Shown piece by piece: positions 34,080-43,791 of a stretch of 64,000 nt of DNA. Numbering within the stretch: the first letter of the stretch is position 1; the number at the start of each line of letters is the position of its first letter. Where the stretch lies: the NCBI RefSeq assembly GCF_016865255.1, contig NZ_CP033381.1, forward strand, positions 2,232,001 through 2,296,000, written 5' to 3'. Origin of the DNA: Methylomonas sp. LW13 (GTDB taxonomy: Bacteria; Pseudomonadota; Gammaproteobacteria; Methylococcales; Methylomonadaceae). The position numbers and the translations under genes were made by a program. Under the pieces are notes generated by a model, which worked only from the letters and a program-made list of their open reading frames with translations, ran no database searches and had not been told where the DNA came from.

Positions 34080-35426
34080 ATGGAAAACTTGCTAGACCAA
34101 GCCTGGGTGCAGCAGTTTATCGACTGGTGGTTGATTACCCTGGAATATTTGCAGGAAGTGCCGTGGTGGCAGTTCAACGAATGGCTGTCGCGCTTTGTGT
34201 TTTATTATCCGCTGCTAATGGCCTATGTCTGGATGTTGGGCGGCATGATTTATTACGTGCGTTGGGAGCGGAATCGCGGGAATGTGTTGTCCGATCTGCC
34301 GCAGTTACCCGAATACCCGTCCGTGTCGATTCTGATTCCTTGCTACAACGAAGGTGAGAATGTCCGGGAGACCATCGAATATCTGCTGCATCAGGAATAT
34401 CCCAACTACGAAATCATTGCGATCAACGACGGTAGTAAGGACAACACGCTGGACATTTTGCACGAACTGGCCGACCAGCACCCACAAATTCGGGTGGTCA
34501 ATTTAGCCAGCAATCAAGGCAAGGCGGTGGGTTTACGCACCGCGGCATTATTAGCCAATAGCGAAATTTTGATCGGGATTGACGGCGATGCCTTGCTGGC
34601 GCCGAATGCGACGGCCTGGATCGTCCGGCATTTCCTGGAAGATCCGCATGTCGGCGCGGTGACCGGTAATCCGCGTATCCGCAACCGTTCCACTTTGCTG
34701 GGCAAAATTCAGGTTGGGGAGTTTTCCGCTATCGTTGGGATGATCAAGCGTGCGCAGCGTTCTTATGGGCATGTATTTACCATTTCCGGAGTGATTGCCG
34801 GTTTCCGGAAAACTGCCTTGCACGATGTGGGCTATTGGAGTCCGGACATGGTGACCGAAGACATCGACATTAGCTGGAAGCTACAGCTGGCCGGCTGGGC
34901 GATTCGTTTCGAGCCGAATGCCTTGTGTTGGGTGTTGATGCCGGAAACGCTAAACGGCTTGTGGAAACAGCGCAGCCGCTGGGCGCAAGGTGGAGTCGAG
35001 GTCTTGCTGCGTTATTTCCGGCCGCTGTTTAGCTGGCGTTCCCGTGGTATGTGGCCACTGTATCTGGAATGCTGCATCAGTTTGACCTGGGCGTTTCTGG
35101 TGGTAGCGATGCTGGCGCTGGTGCCGTTCGAGTGGCTTAGTAGCGAACCGCAGGAGGCGCTGGAAGATTTATCGCCGCATTGGACCAGTATGTTGTTATG
35201 CGTCACCTGTTTGATTCAGTTTGCCGTCAGTTTAACTATCGATTCCAGTTACGAGCGTAAGAGCGGCGGCTCCGCGCAGCATTATTACTGGATGATTTGG
35301 TATCCGATTGTCTATTGGCTAATCAATGTCGGTACCACGATTAACGGCTGCATCAAGGCTTTACGCAAAAAGCGCGGCCAGCGGGCGGTGTGGGTAACCT
35401 TGGATAGAGGCTTGAGGCAGAAATGA
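34080..35426 (+). CDS. pgaC: PNAG synthase glycosyltransferase PgaC
   Basis: A 448-residue inner-membrane GT2 processive synthase that polymerises N-acetylglucosamine from UDP-GlcNAc. Features in order: N-terminal membrane helices, VSILIPCYNEGENV near 80, IDGDALL (substrate Asp residues), TEDIDISWKL, and the processivity motif QRSRWAQGG; C-terminal membrane helices follow. Needs PgaD. It overlaps pgaD by 4 bases (ATGA), so translation is coupled. Confidence 0.95.
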   Translation: MENLLDQAWVQQFIDWWLITLEYLQEVPWWQFNEWLSRFVFYYPLLMAYVWMLGGMIYYVRWERNRGNVLSDLPQLPEYPSVSILIPCYNEGENVRETIEYLLHQEYPNYEIIAINDGSKDNTLDILHELADQHPQIRVVNLASNQGKAVGLRTAALLANSEILIGIDGDALLAPNATAWIVRHFLEDPHVGAVTGNPRIRNRSTLLGKIQVGEFSAIVGMIKRAQRSYGHVFTISGVIAGFRKTALHDVGYWSPDMVTEDIDISWKLQLAGWAIRFEPNALCWVLMPETLNGLWKQRSRWAQGGVEVLLRYFRPLFSWRSRGMWPLYLECCISLTWAFLVVAMLALVPFEWLSSEPQEALEDLSPHWTSMLLCVTCLIQFAVSLTIDSSYERKSGGSAQHYYWMIWYPIVYWLINVGTTINGCIKALRKKRGQRAVWVTLDRGLRQK

Positions 35427-35857
35427 AAGACATCATCATCAACCAACCGCATCTACAAAGTTTCCGGCAAAAATGCGGTTCGGCGTTTATGTCGGTCTTG
35501 AGTTGGGTGCTTTGGTTGTACTTTTTGTGGCCCCTATTTACGCTCGGCGCCTGGTTGATGGGTTTGAAAAGCCTGTCCGACGAGATCCGCTGGTTCGGGG
35601 GTTATAAAACGCTGTTGGAATTGTTGCAGTTGTACGGCGAGATCGTGGTGATCATTGCCGGCATCTGGTTGTTTTGGACTTTGTATTTGTCCTGGTTGCA
35701 TGCCAGCGTCGCTCCGAAGCGGACCGCGCCTGTCACTGATCAACAGTTGGCGGTGGCGTTTAAAGTCGATGAAGCCTTGGTATTGAAGGCTCGGGCCGGC
35801 AAAAAAGTAACCGTGCACTTCGATAATCACGCGGTGATTACCGAGATAGATTCATAG
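35423..35857 (+). CDS. pgaD: PNAG synthase accessory subunit PgaD
   Basis: A 144-residue membrane protein with two helices (about 20-45 and 65-90), the layout of PgaD, which binds PgaC and c-di-GMP to switch on synthesis. The sequence of the family is poorly conserved; position directly after pgaC with coupled start is the main support. Confidence 0.88.
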   Translation: MKDIIINQPHLQSFRQKCGSAFMSVLSWVLWLYFLWPLFTLGAWLMGLKSLSDEIRWFGGYKTLLELLQLYGEIVVIIAGIWLFWTLYLSWLHASVAPKRTAPVTDQQLAVAFKVDEALVLKARAGKKVTVHFDNHAVITEIDS

Positions 35858-35938
35858 TAGTCCGGATTGCTGGGTTGCGGTTCTGCTTTTCGCGGCGTTG
35901 ATGTTACACTGCGCTAGGCGTATTCAAGGACTTACATT

Positions 35939-36463
35939 ATGCAACTTGCAATCACAGTGTTGGGCGGCAAGTCCAACGGTTTTATCGCGGAAATCCTCTC
36001 GGCCCTGAGTGCCTGTCAATGCAGTGTCGTGGAACTGCGCACGTCCAACCTGACCCAAATCACTGCGGCTTATCTGCTGATAGCCGGCAATTGGAATCAT
36101 ATCGCCAAGCTGGAAGGTATGCTGGAAGCGATAAAAGTTCGATTCGAAATTCAGATGAGTTTTTTACGGCCGGATGAAATCCCGCCAGTATTGGAGGGGG
36201 TGCCTTACACATTGGAAACCATTTCCATGGATAAAAACGACGTACTGTTCGCGGTGACTTCGTTTTTATTGGACAGAGGCATTTCTATCGAAGAAGTGAC
36301 TGCCAGCCGCCATCAAGCGGCGTTTTTTAACACGCCGGTGTTCTCCACCAAATATGTATTGCTGGTGCCGCCGGAAGTGCGCATTTTATCGCTGCGTGAA
36401 GAATTTCTGGATTTTTGCGACAGCTTGAACATCGACGCTATTCTCGAACCCATCAAAAGGTGA
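35939..36463 (+). CDS. gcvR: GcvR-like ACT-domain regulator
   Basis: A 174-residue protein with two ACT-type domains (about 1-80 and 90-170), beginning AITVLGGKSNGFIAEIL. The family member GcvR binds GcvA in E. coli and represses the glycine cleavage operon when glycine is low. In a serine-cycle organism control of glycine splitting would matter, though no gcv genes are here. bcp starts 4 bases after its stop, so the two form an operon, as in E. coli. Confidence 0.82.
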   Translation: MQLAITVLGGKSNGFIAEILSALSACQCSVVELRTSNLTQITAAYLLIAGNWNHIAKLEGMLEAIKVRFEIQMSFLRPDEIPPVLEGVPYTLETISMDKNDVLFAVTSFLLDRGISIEEVTASRHQAAFFNTPVFSTKYVLLVPPEVRILSLREEFLDFCDSLNIDAILEPIKR

Positions 36464-36467
36464 TCTG

Positions 36468-36938
36468 ATGACCTTAGCTACTCTCGGCTCCGCCGTTCCC
36501 GATTTTGAAATTGCCGCAACCGGCGGAAAAACCGTCAAACTGAGCGACTATCGCGGCAAAAAAGTCGTTTTATATTTTTATCCTAAGGACAACACCCCCG
36601 GCTGTACCCAGGAAGGTCAAGGCTTTAGGGATAATATCGAACAGTTCAATCAATTAAATGCCGTTATCCTCGGTGTATCCCGTGATAGCGTGAAAATGCA
36701 CGAGGGATTTAAATGTAAACAAGAGTTTCCGTTTGATTTGTTATCAGATCAGGACGAGAGCCTTTGCAATTTATTTGATGTCATCAAAATGAAAAACATG
36801 TACGGCAAGCAAGTGCGGGGTATAGAGCGCAGCACTTTCCTGATCGACGAAGCAGGTGTGTTGGTCAAGGAGTGGCGTAAGGTGCAGGTTAAAGCCCATA
36901 TTGCCGAGGTGTTGAGCTATTTGCAATCGGCCGCTTAA
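36468..36938 (+). CDS. bcp: peroxiredoxin Bcp (thiol peroxidase)
   Basis: A 156-residue AhpC/TSA-family peroxiredoxin that reduces hydroperoxides. The peroxidatic cysteine is Cys46 in DNTPGCTQEG. The resolving cysteine found five residues later in E. coli Bcp is replaced (position 51 is Gln), so this enzyme belongs to the type that resolves with another cysteine or with an external thiol. Complete length. It follows gcvR closely. Confidence 0.92.
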   Translation: MTLATLGSAVPDFEIAATGGKTVKLSDYRGKKVVLYFYPKDNTPGCTQEGQGFRDNIEQFNQLNAVILGVSRDSVKMHEGFKCKQEFPFDLLSDQDESLCNLFDVIKMKNMYGKQVRGIERSTFLIDEAGVLVKEWRKVQVKAHIAEVLSYLQSAA

Positions 36939-37129
36939 TAAATCGGCGCCAGTCCATCCTCATTGATGATCTTATTCAGTTAGCGTCAGACTACTTAAGA
37001 CGACCGTCTAATAATCTTGTTTTGCCTTACGCCGGCTAGGGCAATTAAACCCTGCGCCCCGCTCAGGATTGTTTAATCCGGTGGTTTTGGCGATAATGAA
37101 CACAGTTTTTAATCATTTGGACGAAACAC

Positions 37130-37369
37130 ATGAACGAAATGCTGTCCTCAGGGATTGAGCTGATGTTGATAGGCATGGGTATGGTTTACGCATTTTTGGC
37201 CATGTTGATCGTGGCTATCAATGTGATGTCCCGGCTGGTACGCCGCTATTTTCCGGAAATGCCTGCCAAGTTTTCGGATCAACCTGTCGTGGCAGGCAAC
37301 GATAAAGCCGTTATCGCTGCTATTACCGCAGCTGTTCATCAGTACCGCAAAAAACATAAACACGGATAA
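37130..37369 (+). CDS. oadG: oxaloacetate decarboxylase gamma subunit
   Basis: A 79-residue small membrane subunit. One membrane helix (about 9-32, ELMLIGMGMVYAFLAMLIV) followed by a hydrophilic tail fits OadG, which joins the alpha and beta subunits of the Na+-pumping decarboxylase. The tail ends in KKHKHG with histidines that may bind zinc. Position directly before oadA is strong support. Confidence 0.85.
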   Translation: MNEMLSSGIELMLIGMGMVYAFLAMLIVAINVMSRLVRRYFPEMPAKFSDQPVVAGNDKAVIAAITAAVHQYRKKHKHG

Positions 37370-37422
37370 TCATACCCACAAGGTAGCAGTGCTCGGCCCA
37401 AAAACGTCATTAGGAGAAAAGA

Positions 37423-39228
37423 GTGGAAAAGGTAAATAAGCCCCTAGGAATTACTGAGGTGGTATTACGTGACGCCCATCAGTCAATTCTGGCGACCCGG
37501 CTACGTATCGAAGACATGTTGCCAATTTGCGAGCAGCTTGATCAAATCGGTTACTGGTCTATCGAATCCTGGGGGGGCGCCACCTTTGATGCGTGTATTC
37601 GCTATTTGGGCGAAGATCCTTGGGAGCGTTTACGGCTGTTAAAAAAAGCCATGCCCAATACCCCGCAACAAATGCTGTTCCGCGGGCAAAATATTTTGGG
37701 CTACCGGCATTATGCGGACGATGTGGTCGATAAATTCGTCGAGCGTTGCGTGGTCAACGGTATAGACGTATTTCGGATTTTCGATGCGATGAACGATATG
37801 CGCAATATCGACCGCGCCATCAAAGCCGTGCTACATACCGATGCCCATGCCCAAGGCACTATTTCCTACACCACCAGTCCGGTGCATACCATCAAGAAAT
37901 GGGTTGAGCAGGGCAAGCAAATTGAGGACATGGGTGCGCACTCTATCTGTATCAAGGATATGGCCGGTTTGTTGACGCCTTACGATGCTTACGAGCTGAT
38001 CAGCAAACTAAAAAAAGCCGTGGCGATTCCAATCCATATGCAATGCCACGCTACCACCGGTTTAAGTGTCGGTACATACATCAAGGCTGTTGAGGCAGGC
38101 GTCGACAATGTCGATACCGCCATCTCGTCGTTGAGCATGACCTACGGTCACAGCCCCACTGAAACCATAGTGGCGGCCATGGCCGGCCAAAAGCGCGAAA
38201 CCGGTCTGGATTTAGCCAAGCTGGAAAAAATCGCCGCTTATTTCCGAGAAGTGCGCAAAAAATATGCGCAATTTGAAGGCAGCCTAAAAGGCGTGGATGG
38301 CCGGATTTTGGTCTCGCAAGTGCCGGGCGGCATGCTAACCAATATGGAAAGTCAATTGCGGGAGCAGGGCGCGGCAGATCGTTTCGATGCGGTGCTGCAG
38401 GAAATTCCGTTAGTGCGTAAAGACCTGGGTTACATCCCGCTGGTCACGCCCACTTCGCAAATTGTCGGTACTCAGGCCGTGTTGAATGTGCTAGCCGGCG
38501 AGCGCTACAAAACGATCAGCAAGGAAACCGCCGGTGTATTGAAAGGCGAATACGGCGCAACGCCAGCCCCAGTCGATAAAGAATTGCAGGCGCGCGTGCT
38601 GAACGGCGCCGAACCGATCACATGCCGACCGGCGGATTTGCTGGAAGCCGAGATGGACAAACTGGTGGCAGATGTAAAAGCCAAAGCCGCGGCGGAAGGC
38701 GTGAAACTGGCCGACAGTGTTGAAGAAGATGCGCTTATTGATGGTTTGTTTGCGCAAGTCGGCTGGAAATTCATTCAAAACCGCGGTAACCCGGAGGCTT
38801 TTGAACCTAAACCGGGAGCAGAGAGCGCGACAGCGTCAGTGCCCGCCGTTACCCAGAAAGCCGTGGTCGCAGAGACCTACACTGTTAACGTCGACGGCAA
38901 AAACTATCACGTAGCGGTGGCATCCGGCGGTGCCGACTTAGTCGTTAAACCGGTTACAGTACAGTCCGTTTTGGACAGCGGCCCCATGTTGGCAGCCACT
39001 GCGCCTATCGTCAGCGGCAGTGGTGTTGTGGAATCGCCGCTGGCTGGCGTGGTGCTTAAAGTCAATGTCAATGTAGGCTCTCATCTCTCCGAAGGCGATG
39101 TCGTTTTGATTATGGAAGCGATGAAAATGGAAACTGAGATCCGCGCCAAAGTAGCCGGTATCGTCAGCGCGGTAAACGTTCGTCAGGGGGATTCCGTGGC
39201 GGTCGGCGATGTATTGGTCACCTTGTAA
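37423..39228 (+). CDS. oadA: oxaloacetate decarboxylase alpha subunit
   Basis: A 601-residue cytoplasmic carboxyltransferase. The N-terminal carboxyltransferase TIM barrel begins [17 protein letters not shown], with metal-binding Asp and two His in [10 protein letters not shown]-type context near 205. The C-terminal biotinyl domain has EAMKME with the biotinylated Lys568. Between them is an Ala/Pro/Val linker (about 475-525). It moves CO2 from oxaloacetate to biotin, for OadB to release with Na+ export. The start is GTG at 37423, with TAGGAG 7 bases before it. A related reading is pyruvate carboxylase subunit B, but oadG and oadB neighbours settle it. Confidence 0.93.
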   Translation: MEKVNKPLGITEVVLRDAHQSILATRLRIEDMLPICEQLDQIGYWSIESWGGATFDACIRYLGEDPWERLRLLKKAMPNTPQQMLFRGQNILGYRHYADDVVDKFVERCVVNGIDVFRIFDAMNDMRNIDRAIKAVLHTDAHAQGTISYTTSPVHTIKKWVEQGKQIEDMGAHSICIKDMAGLLTPYDAYELISKLKKAVAIPIHMQCHATTGLSVGTYIKAVEAGVDNVDTAISSLSMTYGHSPTETIVAAMAGQKRETGLDLAKLEKIAAYFREVRKKYAQFEGSLKGVDGRILVSQVPGGMLTNMESQLREQGAADRFDAVLQEIPLVRKDLGYIPLVTPTSQIVGTQAVLNVLAGERYKTISKETAGVLKGEYGATPAPVDKELQARVLNGAEPITCRPADLLEAEMDKLVADVKAKAAAEGVKLADSVEEDALIDGLFAQVGWKFIQNRGNPEAFEPKPGAESATASVPAVTQKAVVAETYTVNVDGKNYHVAVASGGADLVVKPVTVQSVLDSGPMLAATAPIVSGSGVVESPLAGVVLKVNVNVGSHLSEGDVVLIMEAMKMETEIRAKVAGIVSAVNVRQGDSVAVGDVLVTL

Positions 39229-39253
39229 TATTTCTTATCGTTTAACGTGGTCT

Positions 39254-39274
39254 CGGGCCGTTAGCTTAGGCCCG
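39254..39274 (+). terminator. hairpin between oadA and oadB
   Basis: CGGGCC (39254-39259) pairs with GGCCCG (39269-39274) around a nine-base loop. It lies 26 bases past oadA, with no U tract. It may reduce read-through or protect the oadGA message, since subunit ratios differ. Confidence 0.4.
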
Positions 39275-39370
39275 GGATCTAAGTAATTCGCTGATCAGCG
39301 ATTCGCGCCACGCTACTGGCGGGTGCGATGGCGGTGATTCTGATCAAACAACCGATTGAATACATAATCC

Positions 39371-40498
39371 ATGGAAAATCTTAGACTGTTGTGGGAAAGC
39401 ACGGGTATCTATAACGTTACCGGGCCGCAAGTCATTATGATGGCGGTGGGGTTTTTGCTGTTGTATCTGGCTATCAAAAAAGGCTTTGAACCTTTGCTGC
39501 TATTGCCGATAGGATTTGGCGCGGTGCTGAGCAACATTCCGGTGGCCGGCATGATAGACGAAGGCGGCATCCTTTATTACCTATATGGTGGTATCAAGGC
39601 AGGCATCTTTCCGCTACTGATTTTTATGGGCGTCGGGGCGATGACCGATTTCGGCCCGATGTTGGCTAACCCTAAAACTTTGTTTTTAGGGGCCGCCGCC
39701 CAATTCGGGATATTCGCGACTCTATTCGGCGCGTTGGCGTTGAATGCCGTTCCAGGTATGGATTTTACGCTTAAGCAGGCGGCGGCGATTGCCATCATCG
39801 GTGGTGCTGACGGCCCCACTGCGATCTATGTGGCTTCCAAATTGGCTCCGGAATTGTTGGGAGCGATTGCGGTGGCCGCGTATTCTTACATGGCATTAGT
39901 ACCCTTGATTCAACCGCCCATTATGCGCGCGCTGACCAGCGAGCAAGAGCGGCGGATAGAAATGCAACAACTTAGAGTGGTTAGCAAGGCCGAGAAAATC
40001 GTATTTCCTTTGATGTTGCTGGTGTTGACCGCCATGTTGCTGCCTTCTGCTGCACCGCTGGTGGGCATGTTTTGTTTGGGTAACTTGATGAACGCCAGCG
40101 GCGTGGTCGAAAGACTGAGTAAAACCGCGCAAAACGAATTGATCAATATAGTCACGATATTCCTGGGTTTGTCGGTCGGCTCCAAGCTGAGTGCCGAGGC
40201 GTTTTTGAAAATGGAGACACTGGGTATTTTAGGCCTGGGCGCAGTCGCTTTTTCTATCGGTACTGCAAGTGGTGTGCTGATGGCCAAAGTCATGAACCGT
40301 TTCAGCAGTACGCCTATCAATCCGTTGATTGGTGCTGCCGGCGTTTCCGCCGTGCCCATGGCAGCGCGGGTGGCTAATAAAATTGGTTTGGAAAGTAACC
40401 CGCACAACTTTTTGTTAATGCACGCGATGGGACCGAATGTGGCTGGTGTGATCGGCTCAGCAGTCGCGGCGGGCGTGTTGTTGAGTTTGGTTCGTTAG
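39371..40498 (+). CDS. oadB: oxaloacetate decarboxylase beta subunit
   Basis: A 375-residue integral membrane subunit with about nine to eleven helices. It decarboxylates carboxybiotin and exports Na+. The family motif [12 protein letters not shown], holding the key aspartate of the Na+ site, is present near residue 140. A second conserved region is [16 protein letters not shown] near 320. Complete. A 143-base gap with a hairpin parts it from oadA. Confidence 0.94.
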   Translation: MENLRLLWESTGIYNVTGPQVIMMAVGFLLLYLAIKKGFEPLLLLPIGFGAVLSNIPVAGMIDEGGILYYLYGGIKAGIFPLLIFMGVGAMTDFGPMLANPKTLFLGAAAQFGIFATLFGALALNAVPGMDFTLKQAAAIAIIGGADGPTAIYVASKLAPELLGAIAVAAYSYMALVPLIQPPIMRALTSEQERRIEMQQLRVVSKAEKIVFPLMLLVLTAMLLPSAAPLVGMFCLGNLMNASGVVERLSKTAQNELINIVTIFLGLSVGSKLSAEAFLKMETLGILGLGAVAFSIGTASGVLMAKVMNRFSSTPINPLIGAAGVSAVPMAARVANKIGLESNPHNFLLMHAMGPNVAGVIGSAVAAGVLLSLVR

Positions 40499-40512
40499 CG
40501 CCAAAACTCTGT

Positions 40513-41739
40513 ATGAGTGCCCTGTCAGCCAAGGACCAGCCGATTAAGGTGCTTTGGCTGACATCAAGTTATCCACGCAGTAAAGACGACAGTGCATCGG
40601 TTTTCTTGCGCTATTTGGCGGAAGCTCTGGCAAACCAGAAAGTTAATCTTTATATCCTCTCACCGGATCATCCGGAAGCAATCCCTACTACGCAGCCTGA
40701 CGGCATAGTTTGTCGCCATTTTCGTTATTTTTGGCCGCGTAAGTGGCAAATGTTAGCTTACGGCTCAGGGATTTTACCCAACTTGCGAACCGCGCCTTGG
40801 TTGTTGTTGCAGGTGCCTTTTTTCATTCTGTCTATGTTTATTACTGCGGCCGCGATTATGGTTGCCCGCCGGCCGTCGTTGATACACGCCCACTGGATTT
40901 TCCCGCAAGGCACGGTAGCGGTATTGTTAGGCAAGCTGTTCAAAATCCCGGTGTTGGTGACCGCGCACGGTGGTGACGCTTTTGCGTTGCGAGGTAGCGT
41001 TTTAGGGGCTATCAAACGCTGGACCATAAAGCATTGCGCAGCTTGGACCAGCAACACCGAAGCCACTGCCGATGCCGTAGGCCCGGATTTGCCCAAGCCG
41101 CAGATTATTCCCATGGGCATAGACTATGAAAAATTTGCGGCCGGCAATGCAAAAGCTATTCTCAAGCCAAACAATCAGCAAAAAACAATTCTATTATTTG
41201 TCGGGCGCTTGGTTGAAAAAAAAGGCGTGGCCGATCTGATAGTGGCGGTTGCTGATTTGCCTAAAAACCTACTTGATCGCATTGAATTATGGATTATTGG
41301 CGATGGCATCGAGCGTGAACGTTTAAAAATGTTAGCGGTTGATTTAAAGATTGAAGATAAGGTGGTTTTTCACGGCAGATTTCCGAACGCCATCTTACCG
41401 GACTACTATGCGGCAGCTGATATTTTCATCGCCCCATCAATTGTCGACAGCAATGGCGATACGGAAGGCCAAGGTGTAATTTTATTGGAAGCGATGGCTA
41501 GCGGCACTGCTGTGATAAGTACGCGCACTGGTGGCGTTGCCGAAATAATTGAGCATGGAAAAACGGGGTTGTTAGTTGATCCTAAGCAAACAAAATCGCT
41601 TTCAAAGGCGATTGAGCAGCTATTGGTGGATGAAACTTTAAGAAAAGGACTGTGCGCATTTGGGAGGCTGGCTGCCGAACCTTATGATTGGAAAGAGATC
41701 GCCAGTAAGTTTGTCGCAATTTATAGCCGACAGTCATAG
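40513..41739 (+). CDS. GT4-family glycosyltransferase
   Basis: A 408-residue retaining GT-B glycosyltransferase. The C-terminal Rossmann lobe has LLFVGRLVEKKGVADLI and the nucleotide-sugar motif EAMASGTAVISTRTGGVAEII. A hydrophobic patch at about 95-125 may bind the membrane. It probably adds a hexose to a lipid-linked glycan. It starts 14 bases after oadB, so it may be read from that operon, and it opens the polysaccharide locus. Confidence 0.88.
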   Translation: MSALSAKDQPIKVLWLTSSYPRSKDDSASVFLRYLAEALANQKVNLYILSPDHPEAIPTTQPDGIVCRHFRYFWPRKWQMLAYGSGILPNLRTAPWLLLQVPFFILSMFITAAAIMVARRPSLIHAHWIFPQGTVAVLLGKLFKIPVLVTAHGGDAFALRGSVLGAIKRWTIKHCAAWTSNTEATADAVGPDLPKPQIIPMGIDYEKFAAGNAKAILKPNNQQKTILLFVGRLVEKKGVADLIVAVADLPKNLLDRIELWIIGDGIERERLKMLAVDLKIEDKVVFHGRFPNAILPDYYAAADIFIAPSIVDSNGDTEGQGVILLEAMASGTAVISTRTGGVAEIIEHGKTGLLVDPKQTKSLSKAIEQLLVDETLRKGLCAFGRLAAEPYDWKEIASKFVAIYSRQS

Positions 41740-41754
41740 AGTAGTTAAGCGGTA

Positions 41755-42828
41755 ATGAACATCTACTTCCTGTGTAAGCGGTATTACACCAACAAAGATC
41801 TAATTCATGATCGCTTTGGGCGGCTTTACCATTTGCCGAAACAATGGGTGACCCATGGTAGCGATGTTTTTGTTGATGCCATTGACTATCGAAATAACAC
41901 AGAAATAAGCGTTAACGAAGCGGGTGTTTCTTTTCATACCATTCCAGCAACGGCAAGCAAGATACCTCGATTTCTTCTGGATGCCTATCGCAATGCTTGT
42001 ATTGCCAAACCGGATGTTCTCATCGCAAGTGGCGACATTTACATTGGTTACCTAGGGCTTTGGATAGCAAGAAGACTTGGAGTGCCATTTGTCTACGATG
42101 TGTATGATTATTACCCGTCTTTTCGGATCAACCGATTTAAAGGACTCGCTTTGCTGTTTGATCATACGGTTAAGAAAGCCGATTTGGTTTTATGTGCAAG
42201 CCAACCTCTGTTACAAAAAGTCCTTACCCAACTTAACCAAAATGCCCTATTAATCGAAAATGGAGTTGATACGGCCTTATTCAATAAAGGTGATCATTTA
42301 CGGGCCAGACTGGCGATGAAACTGGTGACCGATATTCCATTGGTTGGTTATTTCGGTTCAATTACGCCGTCCCGAGGACCGCTTCTGATCGAAGCCTGTC
42401 GACGAGCCAGATCGGCTCTGCCGAATTTGCGTCTTGTATTGGCCGGACGAGTAACGGATGTATGCTTTGACGAGCCGTGGATAGACTATTTTGGTGAGTT
42501 GGAACAATCAGACATACCAAAACTTATACAGGCTTGTGACGTGGTATGCGTGCCGTATGCCGATGATACATTCAATAGTATGTCCGGCGCATGCAAGATT
42601 GCGGAATACCTTGCTTGCGGAAAACCAGTTGTAGCTACACGGGTTTCCAATCACGAACAGATCTTTAAAGATGCACCGTCATCTATTTGCGATCCCGATA
42701 CAGTCGATATGGCAAAAGCAATCCTCTCACAGCTTCAGACCCCAGAAATAGCTTTGTTTCCAGAAGAGTTAGCTTGGCGATTAATTGGTCAAAAACTTTA
42801 TGAAGCTTTGACTAAACTTGCCGGATGA
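41755..42828 (+). CDS. GT4-like glycosyltransferase
   Basis: A 357-residue GT-B type protein. The C-terminal lobe has VGYFGSITPSRGPLLIEA and CKIAEYLACGKPVVATRVSNHEQI, the sugar-nucleotide contact region. Donor and acceptor are unknown. It overlaps the next gene by 4 bases (ATGA). Confidence 0.83.
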   Translation: MNIYFLCKRYYTNKDLIHDRFGRLYHLPKQWVTHGSDVFVDAIDYRNNTEISVNEAGVSFHTIPATASKIPRFLLDAYRNACIAKPDVLIASGDIYIGYLGLWIARRLGVPFVYDVYDYYPSFRINRFKGLALLFDHTVKKADLVLCASQPLLQKVLTQLNQNALLIENGVDTALFNKGDHLRARLAMKLVTDIPLVGYFGSITPSRGPLLIEACRRARSALPNLRLVLAGRVTDVCFDEPWIDYFGELEQSDIPKLIQACDVVCVPYADDTFNSMSGACKIAEYLACGKPVVATRVSNHEQIFKDAPSSICDPDTVDMAKAILSQLQTPEIALFPEELAWRLIGQKLYEALTKLAG

Positions 42829-43703
42829 AAAATCTTTTTATCGTCATTACCGACTTTAATGGCTACACGCAAACCCGGCGTTGTTTGGAGGCCTTGGCCG
42901 CAAGCCAATATCGTACGTTTACTGTTTTGGTAGTCGATCATGGCACCAATGACACCACGCGGATTGGCCTGGCTAAGGATTTTCCAGATGTGATTCGCTT
43001 GGAAGGTTCATCCGAACTTTGGTGGACTGGCGCAACCAATTTGGGGATTCGTGCGGCTATAGAGCGTGGCGCGGACTATGTGATGTTGCTAAACGACGAT
43101 TGCTATGTGGCGCCGGATACTGTGGGTTACCTGGTCCAATCAACTGAAGCATATCCCGAAGCCATTATTGCTCCAGTACAGCGCGATTGGCAAAGCGGAC
43201 AAATCACGTCTATCAGTCCCAGTACCTGCTTTTTGTTGGGGTTTTCCACGATAACAGGCCCCAAGAAACTCAGCGCTAAGATGCTCACCCAAGATGTTAT
43301 CCCCGTCAAACTAATCGTTGGCGGCAGAGGAGCGCTAGTTCCCGTTGCGGTATTTAACAAAATAGGCTTGTTCGACGAAAAACGCTTGCCACATTATGGT
43401 GCCGACCATGATTTTTATTTACGTGCCAGAAAGCAGCAAATTTCGCTTAATGTAGCGCCTCATGTATTCGTGGATATTGATTCGCATAGCACCAGTCAGG
43501 CTAGTAATCCAGCTAGGCTTAGCATTTTTGGATTTATGCATTCTTTGACCAGCACTAGATCCCATCGCAATCTGCGAGATGTTATTACTTTATTCAAGTT
43601 TCACTATCCTGTTTCATGGCTATGCCAGCTAGGAGTAGCGCTATATTTTGTCCGCTATTTTCTTGTATATTTATTTAATCGAGCGAGGTATGTTGTTTGG
43701 TAA
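42825..43703 (+). CDS. GT2-family glycosyltransferase
   Basis: A 292-residue GT-A glycosyltransferase, similar to rhamnosyltransferase-type enzymes. The N-terminal FIVITDFNGYTQTRRCLEAL binds the nucleotide; MLLNDDCYV holds the metal-binding acidic pair; GADHDFYLRARK near 205 is the acceptor/catalytic region. The last ~30 residues are hydrophobic and may attach it to the membrane. Confidence 0.87.
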   Translation: MKNLFIVITDFNGYTQTRRCLEALAASQYRTFTVLVVDHGTNDTTRIGLAKDFPDVIRLEGSSELWWTGATNLGIRAAIERGADYVMLLNDDCYVAPDTVGYLVQSTEAYPEAIIAPVQRDWQSGQITSISPSTCFLLGFSTITGPKKLSAKMLTQDVIPVKLIVGGRGALVPVAVFNKIGLFDEKRLPHYGADHDFYLRARKQQISLNVAPHVFVDIDSHSTSQASNPARLSIFGFMHSLTSTRSHRNLRDVITLFKFHYPVSWLCQLGVALYFVRYFLVYLFNRARYVVW

Positions 43704-43791
43704 TTAAAAGCAATTAATTAATGTATTAAATATTATTCGCTTTAATTTTTTATTGTGTAAACCGGTATTAAAATAATAGCTGGCGAAAAAA

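Noticed and set aside
39313-39386. Hydrophobic short frame before oadB that could be an extra membrane segment
   Set aside because: A stop codon separates it from the oadB start in frame and the other frame gives only 18 codons from an ATG.
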